A stretch of DNA of 6,476 bases from Deltaproteobacteria bacterium (GTDB lineage Bacteria > Desulfobacterota > Syntrophia > Syntrophales > UBA2210), in NCBI GenBank assembly GCA_019314085.1, contig JAFCZZ010000153.1:1-6476 (forward strand), read 5' to 3'. Below the pieces are notes generated by a model. The model searched no databases. It worked only from the letters and a program-made list of their open reading frames with translations, and was not told where the DNA came from. Both the position numbers and the translations under genes were made by a program. Shown here piece after piece: positions 1-5,875 of this stretch. The number at the start of each line of letters is the position of its first letter. Position 1 is the stretch's first letter.

Positions 1-1384
1 CCTTGGTTGCCGCGCCCTGAAGGGTAAAACCGGTTGCGGGGTGTTCCTGCATTCCCGTCATGGCGGTTGTTCGGTTATCGCATATAACAACAACCGCGTT
101 ACTCTTGTTGTAGGCCATGTTCAGGAGAGGGGTGATCCCCGAATGAATAAAGGTGGAATCACCGAGTACACCCACCACCCTGCCCTCTTCCTCCAGGGCC
201 TTGTCCATGCCGTGTGCCATTCCCACGCTGGCCCCCATACAGACACAGGAGTCCAGCCCCTCAAGGGGTTTCATGAAGGAGAGGGTATAGCACCCGATAT
301 CACCCGTCACGAAAACCTTGAGCTTTCCAAGGACGTAGAAGAGTCCTCGGTGCGGGCAGCCCGGGCAGAGGTTCGGAGGTCTCTGGGGAAGTGATCGAGA
401 CGGTAGCGCTACCCCTTCCGCCTTGCTACCGGTAACACCGGCCTCCACTACGCCGGGATCGAATTCGCCTGTATAGGGGAAGACCTCCTTGCCTTCGATC
501 TCTATCCCCATCGCTCTCACCTGCTCTTCGATGAAGGGGTCAAGCTCTTCGACCACGTATATCTTGTCCACCTTCGAGGCAAAGGCCCTGATCAGATCCG
601 AAGGAAGGGGATGAACCATCCCCAGCTTGAGGTAGGAATAATCGGGGAACACGTCCTTTGCGTAGTTGTACGGCATCCCAGCCGTTATGATTCCCACCTT
701 TGTATCGTTGATCTCCATCCGGTTTTCCGGGAAGGCCTCCGCAAACGCTCGGAGTCGTTCCATCCTCTTTTCCACCGCAACCCTTCGCTCTCGAGCCTTG
801 GCGGGTACCATTACATACTTTGACGGATCCTTCCGAATATCCCTTTGTTCAGTATTGCCCTTGGGTTCTTCCAGATCAACGACGGATTTGGAGTGGGAGA
901 CCCGCGTGGTGGTCCTGAGAAAAACGGGTGTGTCAAATTCCTCACTCATCCTGAAGGCGATCTTTATGAATTCTTGTGCCTCGCTGCTGTCGGACGGTTC
1001 CAGCATTGGAATCTTAGCGGCTCGTGCGTAGTTTCTGTTGTCCTGCTCGTTCTGGGAGCTGTGCATGGAGGGATCGTCCGCGCTGATGATTACCAATCCT
1101 CCCTCCGTGCCGGTATAGCTTGCCGTAAAAAGGGGGTCCGCCGCCACGTTGACTCCCACATGCTTCATCACCACCAGGGCCCGTGCCCCCGCCAAGGCGG
1201 CCCCTATTCCTACCTCAAGTGCCACCTTCTCATTCGGCGCCCACTCGGCGTAGACGCCGTCATATTTCGCGAACGCCTCCATTATCTCGGTGCTTGGCGT
1301 TCCGGGGTACGCGGACGCAAAGGTAATACCATCCTCATACGCTCCTCGAGCTATTGCCTCATTTCCTGACATTAATACTTTCAT
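1..1384 (-). CDS. iorA: Indolepyruvate ferredoxin oxidoreductase alpha subunit, 3' end missing
   Basis: This thiamine-diphosphate enzyme subunit decarboxylates aryl pyruvates (indolepyruvate, phenylpyruvate) to arylacetyl-CoA, passing electrons to ferredoxin, or runs in reverse. It works in the cytoplasm with a beta subunit, IorB. The frame is open for 461 codons to the window edge, while the family is usually about 600 residues. Visible features in order are an N-terminal pyrimidine-type domain with SGNEAIARGAY (6-16), YPGTPSTE (26-33) and WAPNEK, whose Glu52 is the likely cofactor-activating residue; the family motif CPGCPHR from residue 340; and the pyrophosphate-domain signature GDS (408-410) followed by Asn437. 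The C-terminal 4Fe-4S ferredoxin domain lies off the left edge. The ATG at 1384 is chosen because an in-frame stop lies three codons upstream and the protein then begins MKVLMSGNEA, as relatives do. It is the last gene of the operon in view; iorB probably follows. Identification is secure. Confidence 0.95.
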   Translation of the reverse strand, partial: MKVLMSGNEAIARGAYEDGITFASAYPGTPSTEIMEAFAKYDGVYAEWAPNEKVALEVGIGAALAGARALVVMKHVGVNVAADPLFTASYTGTEGGLVIISADDPSMHSSQNEQDNRNYARAAKIPMLEPSDSSEAQEFIKIAFRMSEEFDTPVFLRTTTRVSHSKSVVDLEEPKGNTEQRDIRKDPSKYVMVPAKARERRVAVEKRMERLRAFAEAFPENRMEINDTKVGIITAGMPYNYAKDVFPDYSYLKLGMVHPLPSDLIRAFASKVDKIYVVEELDPFIEEQVRAMGIEIEGKEVFPYTGEFDPGVVEAGVTGSKAEGVALPSRSLPQRPPNLCPGCPHRGLFYVLGKLKVFVTGDIGCYTLSFMKPLEGLDSCVCMGASVGMAHGMDKALEEEGRVVGVLGDSTFIHSGITPLLNMAYNKSNAVVVICDNRTTAMTGMQEHPATGFTLQGAATK

Positions 1385-1405
1385 ATCGTTTCATGTAACC
1401 CTTCT
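1359..1405 (-). promoter_or_regulatory. iorA translation start region with an overlapping mini-ORF
   Basis: A purine-rich ribosome site AGAAGGG (1399-1405) lies about 14 bases before the iorA ATG at 1384, which is long. Another ATG at 1394 sits only four bases after it and opens an 11-codon frame (MKRYESINVRK) ending in TGA at 1359-1361, out of frame and across the iorA start. It could be chance or a translational coupling device. No conservation evidence is available. Confidence 0.3.
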
Positions 1406-1436
1406 AATTGATTTCCTTTCCTAAAAATTATCCCAT

Positions 1437-2135
1437 TCACGGGGCAAGGGCAGCTATTTTCCTTTTCACAAGCAACTCCATGAGCGGATCCTTTATCTTC
1501 CCGGCGGCCTTACGGTAGAAATCCACTGCCTCCTTCTGCCTGCCCATCTTCTCATATATCCGTCCGATATTGGCATAATTGATATATTCAAATTGTGTTC
1601 CCAGTACGTGTTTATTGGAATCTTCAAAAGATTTTAAGGCGTTTTCGTAATCTTTGATCTCTTCGTAACAGTACCCTAACCCGTGAAAGGCAAGGGCAAC
1701 CAGTATATCATTACCCCCTGACCGCTTCAGGAAGGTCTTGTAGGCCGTGATGGCCTGTTCCGTATTGTCGATATTAAAGTAGAGATTCCCCATATTATAA
1801 AAGGAAAGCGTGGCCGCATTGCTGCCCGGGTACTCCTTGACAAGTTCCTCGTATATCTGGACGGCCTTTAGATACGCGTCCCTTTTCCCGTCTTCGGATT
1901 TGTTTGCCGGTACGGAGGACACAGCATACGCCGATGAATAGAGGCCCTGGGCCTTGTTTTCATAGTTTAAGCGGTAGAAATACCACGCCCCGGCCAGGAT
2001 GATAATCAGGAGGACTACCGCCGCACCCATGTAAAACTTGTCTCTGTGCTCGGATACGTACTGCAGGGCTCGCCACCCGGTCGTGTGAAATTCATCCGGC
2101 TGTTCCAACTCTTTCTTTGTCAGCTTATCCGCCAT
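1437..2135 (-). CDS. Membrane-anchored tetratricopeptide-repeat protein (YfgM-like layout)
   Basis: The 232-residue protein has a charged N-terminal cytoplasmic tail, one hydrophobic segment at about 36-55 rich in Val, Leu and Ile, and a C-terminal domain of helical repeats. There is no signal-peptidase site or lipobox, so it is probably an uncleaved inner-membrane anchor with the repeats in the periplasm. Three TPR-like units are readable at about 111-144 (SFYNMGNLYF), 148-181 (LAFHGLGYCYEEIKDYENAL) and 185-218 (NYANIGRIYEKMGRQKEAV). A fourth, weaker unit around 86-105 (YLKAVQIYEELVKEYPGS) has the form seen in YfgM and BamD relatives. TPR domains bind other proteins; the partner cannot be named from sequence. 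The start is supported by AAGGAG at 2143-2148, seven bases before ATG, and this site directly abuts the stop codon of the thioesterase gene. An envelope assembly or chaperone role is inferred only from architecture. Confidence 0.85.
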   Translation of the reverse strand: MADKLTKKELEQPDEFHTTGWRALQYVSEHRDKFYMGAAVVLLIIILAGAWYFYRLNYENKAQGLYSSAYAVSSVPANKSEDGKRDAYLKAVQIYEELVKEYPGSNAATLSFYNMGNLYFNIDNTEQAITAYKTFLKRSGGNDILVALAFHGLGYCYEEIKDYENALKSFEDSNKHVLGTQFEYINYANIGRIYEKMGRQKEAVDFYRKAAGKIKDPLMELLVKRKIAALAP

Positions 2136-2147
2136 TCAAGGTCTCCT

Positions 2148-2555
2148 TTATTGGTCTCCGTTTATCTTATCCGCTATGTGCTTCGGCGCCCTTACGATCT
2201 TTCCTTCCTTGCTTGTAAAGGGATGGAGTGTAAAGCCCTCGGCAAGGATCCGCTCTTTTCTCTCATCGTGTATCACATAATCGAAGCGTACGCTGGCCCG
2301 CCTGATGGCGGTTATCTCTGTTTCGATTACCACTATCTCATCATATTTTGCAGGCAAAAGATAGTGGCAGCTTACCTCTACTACCGGGAGATAATATCCC
2401 GATGCCTCAAGTTCCGAATAAACGATGTCCATTTCACGCATCAGCTCAGACCTGCCTACCTCAAACCATTTCAGGTAGTTGGCATAGTAGACTACGCCCA
2501 TTGCGTCTGTATCGGCATATCTCACTCGTATTCTGAACTCACCCTTTTCTTTCAA
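2148..2555 (-). CDS. Acyl-CoA thioesterase, YbgC/4-hydroxybenzoyl-CoA thioesterase family
   Basis: This 135-residue single hot-dog-domain protein is of normal length for the family. It hydrolyses acyl-CoA thioesters in the cytoplasm, normally as a tetramer. The family signature is clear near the N terminus: RYADTDAMGVVYYANYLKWF (12-31), with Asp17 at the usual catalytic aspartate position. Further family-like stretches include SCHYLLPAKYDEI in the central strand region. The start is TTG at 2555: an in-frame stop lies seven codons upstream, the first internal Met (19) falls inside the catalytic motif, and GGAGAGGG (2560-2567) sits just before TTG. The gene overlaps the preceding apgM-like gene by 17 bases, suggesting coupled translation. 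Substrate is unknown. YbgC proteins usually sit with tol-pal, which is absent here, so an acyl-CoA from the same operon (for example from IorA) is a possible substrate, by inference only. Confidence 0.9.
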   Translation of the reverse strand: MKEKGEFRIRVRYADTDAMGVVYYANYLKWFEVGRSELMREMDIVYSELEASGYYLPVVEVSCHYLLPAKYDEIVVIETEITAIRRASVRFDYVIHDERKERILAEGFTLHPFTSKEGKIVRAPKHIADKINGDQ

Positions 2556-3768
2556 TAAACCCTCTCCAGTCCTTCATAAAACAATCCATCAGCAGGTGCC
2601 CCGGAGAAACCACAATGTCCGTATTATGGGCACAGGTCTCGTCATAGGCGCCGCCCTTCCCGACATTCTCCCCGTCGATGGAAGAAAGCACCGCGAAGGG
2701 ACTGGGGTCCGATGAATGGGTCTTCAGCTCTATCGGTGTCGGGTGATCGCTCAAGACCATAACCCTGAAATCCCCGAGAGAGGCTATCCCCGCCAGTACC
2801 GTTCCCACGACCTCTTGGTCAAAGTCTTCAATGGCCTGTATCTTTCCTTCTATGTTTCCCTCGTGCCCCATCTCATCGGGTGCCTCCACGTGGAGGAAGA
2901 CAAAATCGCTATCTTTGAGATACGCAAGGGCCCTCTCCGCCTTCCCCCGGTAGTTGGTGTCGGTGTAGCCGGTCGCACCCTCAACGGGGAGAACCTCGAG
3001 GCCCGCGTAGATGCCGATCCCCCTCAGGAGATCGACGGCGGATATGATCCCCCCACTGATTCCGTACCGGGTGGTCATAGGTTCCATCGCAGGCGCTCTC
3101 CCCTCTCCCCATAACCAGATGGAATCTGATGTTTTTCTTCCCTTCTCCGCACGTTCTCGGTTTACCGGATGATCTTTCAGTATGGCGCGCGAACGCTCCA
3201 TGAGCCGTCTGATCTCTTCCGATCCATCCCCCTTCGGAAGCCAGCTCTCGATCGGCTGCCCGGTAATATCGTGAGGAGGGGTTGTCTCCAGCGAGACGGG
3301 ACCTCCCTTATACACCATCAGGTGCCGGTATCCAACACCGGGATAAAATTTGATGACCGGTGAGCCCAGCTGTGTGTTGAAACCATCCACGATCCGCCGG
3401 GCCTCTCCGGATGATATGTGACCGGAGGTAAAATCCTCCATGGTGGTCTCCCCCGCCGCCGAGGCGAAGGTCACAAGATTGCAGCGAAAGGCTACGTCAT
3501 CGGGCGCCAGATCAACCCCCATGCTCGCCGCTTCCAGGGGCGCGCGTCCGGTATGGTACACCGTCGGGTCATATCCCAGGACGGAGAGATTCGCCACGTC
3601 GCTTCCCGGCGTAAAACCGGCGGGGATCGTATCGATCAGCCCCAGCGTCCCTTCCGCCGCTATCCGATTCATATGGGGTGTATGGGCGGCCTGCAGAGGG
3701 GTCTTCCCCTGCAGTTCGGGGAGCGGGTAGTCCGCCATCCCGTCGCCCAGTAGGACAATATACTTCAT
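2539..3768 (-). CDS. Cofactor-independent phosphoglycerate mutase-like protein, candidate homoserine kinase
   Basis: The 409-residue protein belongs to the archaeal-type (ApgM) branch of the alkaline phosphatase superfamily, which uses two divalent metals and a phosphoserine intermediate. Visible active-site elements are Asp9 in LLGDGMADYP, the probable nucleophile Ser56 in GFTPGSDVANLSVLGYDP, Asp298 and His302 in HVEAPDEMGHEGN, Asp341-His342 in LSDHPTP, and His351 in THSSDPSPF. All metal and nucleophile positions look intact. Typical members interconvert 2- and 3-phosphoglycerate. A subgroup found beside threonine genes has been proposed, as I recall under model TIGR02535, to be a non-orthologous homoserine kinase. 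Here the gene overlaps the hom stop by ATGA (3765-3768), so the two are translationally coupled, and the segment SDSIWLWGEGRAP followed by YGISGGIISAVDLLRGIGI fits that subgroup as I remember it. Superfamily assignment is secure; the choice between glycolytic mutase and homoserine kinase is inference that favours the latter. Confidence 0.92.
   Translation of the reverse strand: MKYIVLLGDGMADYPLPELQGKTPLQAAHTPHMNRIAAEGTLGLIDTIPAGFTPGSDVANLSVLGYDPTVYHTGRAPLEAASMGVDLAPDDVAFRCNLVTFASAAGETTMEDFTSGHISSGEARRIVDGFNTQLGSPVIKFYPGVGYRHLMVYKGGPVSLETTPPHDITGQPIESWLPKGDGSEEIRRLMERSRAILKDHPVNRERAEKGRKTSDSIWLWGEGRAPAMEPMTTRYGISGGIISAVDLLRGIGIYAGLEVLPVEGATGYTDTNYRGKAERALAYLKDSDFVFLHVEAPDEMGHEGNIEGKIQAIEDFDQEVVGTVLAGIASLGDFRVMVLSDHPTPIELKTHSSDPSPFAVLSSIDGENVGKGGAYDETCAHNTDIVVSPGHLLMDCFMKDWRGFIERKG
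2560..2567 (-). promoter_or_regulatory. Ribosome binding site that fixes a TTG start
   Basis: GGAGAGGG stands four bases before TTG at 2555-2553, inside the end of the preceding gene. No in-frame ATG or GTG exists between the upstream stop (2574-2576) and the catalytic motif, so this site and the TTG define the thioesterase start. Confidence 0.7.
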
Positions 3769-5093
3769 CTCAGCGACTCGTCCTCTATCCTGATCAGTGT
3801 CGTCTTTCCAAACACAACATCCTCAAGCGTGTTGTCTATCTCTTCCAACGCCATACGTACATTCTTTTCCCTCGCCTTATAGGTCGTGACAACAATAGGC
3901 ACTCCCTTATCCTTATCGAAGGTCTTTTCCTTCTGGATAACCGAGGACAAACTAATATCGTATTTCCCTAGGATTCCCGATATCTGAGACAGGACGCCGG
4001 GACGGTCAACTGCCGAGAACCTGAAGTAATAATTAGTTATGACATCATCCATCGGGAGAAGGTCTATATCCTCGATCCGATCTTTCTTGTAGGAACGCAG
4101 TGGGACCCTCCGCCATGTCCCCACCATGATATCTCGCGAGATATCAATCAGGTCTCCCACAACCGCGCTCGCGGTCGGCATCATGCCGGCGCCCTGGCCA
4201 TAGAGAAAAACCGAACCGGAGGCATCGCCCATCAGGTGGAAGGCGTTGAAGTTTCCGTTGACACTGGCCAGTATGTGGTCAAAGGGAATCATGGTCGGAT
4301 GTATCCGCGCCTCTATGACATCCCCCCGCCTGATCGCAATGGCGAGGAGCTTGATGGTGTACCCCAGTTCCCCCGCGAACTCTATATCGAGAGGGCTTGT
4401 CTTCGATATCCCCTCCCGGTAGATATCATCCAGGGGCACCTTTTTGCCGTAGGACAGCGACAGGGTTATCGCGAGCTTGTGGGCGGTATCGACCCCCTCG
4501 ATGTCATAGGTCGGATCGGCCTCGGCAAATCCAAGGTCCTGCGCCTCCTTCAGTACGGATTCGAAGTTCTTCCCCTCGCTGGTCATCCTCGTCAATATGT
4601 AATTGCAGGTTCCGTTCATGATCCCGAAGACGGAGTCGATATTATTCCCTGCGAGGCTCTCTTTTAGTGTCTTTATGATCGGGATCGTCCCCCCGACGCC
4701 CGCCTCGAAACCGATATTGATCTTCTCGTTATCGGCGGCGGCGAATATCTCATTCCCGAAGGTGGCTATAAGTGCCTTATTCGCGGTGACCAGGTGCTTT
4801 CCGTTGCGTATTGCCTCCAGGACGATCTTCTTCGCGTGGGTATACCCTCCTACCAACTCGACGACGATAGAGATCTCAGGGTCGTTCAGGATCTCCTGCA
4901 CGTCCGTTGTGAGGATCGCCCGGTCCACCTTGACCGGTCGCGGCGTTGTGATATCGATATCGGCTATCTTTCTGATAACCAACCGCGCGCCCAGACGCTT
5001 CCGTATCAGCTCTTCGTTGTCCTGCAGCAGTTTTACAACGCCGCTACCGATGGTACCGAAACCAATCAAACCAATCGATATGTCCTTACTCAC
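3765..5093 (-). CDS. hom: Homoserine dehydrogenase with C-terminal ACT domain
   Basis: This enzyme reduces aspartate semialdehyde to homoserine with NAD(P)H, the branch point to threonine and methionine, in the cytoplasm. Numbering from the GTG start gives 442 residues, the usual length for the monofunctional enzyme. The nucleotide-binding loop GFGTIGSG is at 11-18, Lys106 lies in TANKALI, GIMNGTCNYILT follows at 157-168, and the complete family signature, including ADPTYDIEGVD, runs from Ala184 to Lys206 with Asp202 and Lys206 as active-site residues. An ACT regulatory domain (about 358-434, RFSAVDRPGVLSQISGILGK) implies feedback control, typically by threonine. GTG at 5093 is preferred because AAAGGGG lies eight bases upstream and the product begins like relatives (MSKDISIGLIGFG). 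An ATG at 5111 would add six residues but has only a weak ribosome site. It is the first operon gene, and its TGA overlaps the next ATG. Confidence 0.95.
   Translation of the reverse strand: MSKDISIGLIGFGTIGSGVVKLLQDNEELIRKRLGARLVIRKIADIDITTPRPVKVDRAILTTDVQEILNDPEISIVVELVGGYTHAKKIVLEAIRNGKHLVTANKALIATFGNEIFAAADNEKINIGFEAGVGGTIPIIKTLKESLAGNNIDSVFGIMNGTCNYILTRMTSEGKNFESVLKEAQDLGFAEADPTYDIEGVDTAHKLAITLSLSYGKKVPLDDIYREGISKTSPLDIEFAGELGYTIKLLAIAIRRGDVIEARIHPTMIPFDHILASVNGNFNAFHLMGDASGSVFLYGQGAGMMPTASAVVGDLIDISRDIMVGTWRRVPLRSYKKDRIEDIDLLPMDDVITNYYFRFSAVDRPGVLSQISGILGKYDISLSSVIQKEKTFDKDKGVPIVVTTYKAREKNVRMALEEIDNTLEDVVFGKTTLIRIEDESLR
4127..4146. repeat. Perfect 20-base palindrome inside hom
   Basis: TGATATCTCGCGAGATATCA reads identically on both strands with no spacer. 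It lies in the hom coding sequence where the codons spell Asp-Ile-Ser-Arg-Asp-Ile, so part of the symmetry comes from the repeated Asp-Ile pair and part from codon choice. It contains two GATATC units around a TCGCGA centre. No function is assigned. Confidence 0.6.
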
Positions 5094-5101
5094 GGCAACA
5101 A

Positions 5102-5108
5102 CCCCTTT
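5102..5108 (-). promoter_or_regulatory. Ribosome binding site favouring the GTG start of hom
   Basis: AAAGGGG lies eight bases before GTG at 5093-5091 and inside the first codons of the longer ATG (5111) reading. Upstream of that ATG only a weak GATGGA is seen. The site therefore argues for the shorter protein, though the ATG cannot be excluded. Confidence 0.5.
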
Positions 5109-5130
5109 CATTCGTTGGAATCCATCTTTG

Positions 5131-5145
5131 ATAGCAGACTGCTAT
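5131..5145. repeat. Perfect 15-base palindrome over the hom -10 box, candidate operator
   Basis: ATAGCAG and CTGCTAT flank a single central A (7+1+7, no mismatch). The repeat overlaps the putative -10 hexamer at 5141-5146 and the expected start point, the usual place for a repressor site. The regulator is unknown. The loop is too small for a stable RNA hairpin, which favours a protein-binding site on DNA. Confidence 0.4.
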
Positions 5146-5167
5146 AACAGTTAGATGAAAGTTTCAA
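5141..5167 (-). promoter_or_regulatory. Putative sigma-70-type promoter of the hom operon
   Basis: Reading the minus strand, TTGAAA (5167-5162) is followed after 15 bases by TATAGC (5146-5141), preceded by TG one base away, giving an extended -10 form. The spacing is shorter than the ideal 17, so the extended -10 would have to carry much of the activity. Transcription would start near 5134, some 40 bases before the GTG start. This is the only reasonable promoter I see in the 5112-5269 spacer. The rest of the spacer shows no gene, no leader peptide rich in threonine or isoleucine codons, and no convincing terminator. Confidence 0.35.
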
Positions 5168-5269
5168 GGTTAAAGTTGAGGACTTAAAGTGATGGAGAGG
5201 TCCACAGCAGATGATCAGCCCTCCAAACAAACCGCCAGGGTCCTGAATTTCTGCCCTGTTCCACAGTCA

Positions 5270-5875
5270 TCATAGTCTTCCTCTTTTCAAATCCGCAATC
5301 CAGCGCGAAAATTGATGGGGAGTAAGCAAATCAAAGGTATAATACTGCTTCGCGCCCGCCCGATATTGACTTTCAATATCTGCCAGGTTCACTCTGTGCA
5401 ATTTTTCGTTTACCCTTTCGAAATGCTCCTTCGCGTATTCCTCTTTTGCGGGCGTTGCTTCATCCTGTTCTTCATCCGACTTGATCTCCACCACCTTGAT
5501 TATGGTTTCTACGCCGTCGTCCTGGAGCTTTTTCAGCTTTTCAAGACCACCCGCGCTTCCGTCGCCTTCAAGCCCTGAAATGTACTCGGCCAGATCGATC
5601 TTTATGAAAAAATCGGGATTAAACCTCTGCCTGACCCTGTCTTTCCCGCCCTTCCAGTATTCATAAGTGATGCTGTAGAAATTCTTGTCCGGTGATTTTA
5701 TCCAGGAATCCAGGTAATCGGAGTTGTCTATCAATTGGAAAACGAACTCTTTTTCCGGCGAGTGAGAAACCAGAACAATATTTTGAGGGCTTTTCAGTTT
5801 TGATGTATTCACCACATAGGGCGGCCGTGTATCTCCCTTGACAAGCGTTCGGATAATTTCATCCCTTCTCTCCAC
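5270..5875 (-). CDS. C-terminal PD-(D/E)xK nuclease part of the same broken helicase-nuclease gene
   Basis: This frame continues the protein of the preceding fragment in the -1 frame. It is open upstream of 5875 (LSLFKPEDF just before) and the GTG at 5875 is an internal Val, so this is not an independent gene. Residues counted from that Val give KSPQNIV (28-34), SPDKNFYS (61-68), FNPDFFIKI (85-93) and VVEIKSD (128-134). Asp88 and Glu130-x-Lys132 form a PD-(D/E)xK nuclease signature typical of the endonuclease end of type III restriction and related DEAD-helicase proteins. The C terminus (QYYTFDLLTPHQFSRWI) resembles the family's ending. If the two frames are not joined during translation, the helicase lacks its nuclease and the gene is a pseudogene. 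It ends 158 bases before the hom ATG at 5111. Family assignment is fairly confident; the specific system (type III modification partner or other defence cluster) cannot be seen. Confidence 0.7.
   Translation of the reverse strand: MERRDEIIRTLVKGDTRPPYVVNTSKLKSPQNIVLVSHSPEKEFVFQLIDNSDYLDSWIKSPDKNFYSITYEYWKGGKDRVRQRFNPDFFIKIDLAEYISGLEGDGSAGGLEKLKKLQDDGVETIIKVVEIKSDEEQDEATPAKEEYAKEHFERVNEKLHRVNLADIESQYRAGAKQYYTFDLLTPHQFSRWIADLKRGRL

Noticed and set aside
845..1369. A 174-codon open frame on the plus strand
   Set aside because: It lies antisense to iorA, whose residues match the family throughout. The translation resembles nothing known to me and is a shadow of the iorA codons.
2046..2558. A 170-codon open frame on the plus strand
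   Set aside because: It runs antisense across the thioesterase and the start of the TPR gene, both well supported. There is no recognisable domain.
4603..5154. A 183-codon open frame on the plus strand over the start of hom
   Set aside because: It is antisense to the dinucleotide-binding region of hom and its Ser/Ile-rich composition is what reversed hom codons would give.
5236..5258. CAGGG and CCCTG arms that might form a terminator after the helicase-nuclease gene
   Set aside because: The stem has only five base pairs with a 13-base loop and no proper T run follows on the minus strand.
5112..5269. A possible threonine attenuator or riboswitch in front of hom
   Set aside because: No leader peptide rich in Thr or Ile codons, no terminator-antiterminator pair and no recognisable riboswitch or T-box motif can be read in the 158 bases.
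5362..5380. GATATTGA and TCAATATC forming an eight-pair hairpin with a three-base loop
   Set aside because: It lies within the nuclease coding region. A hairpin of this size with a variable loop is about what chance gives in a window this long.
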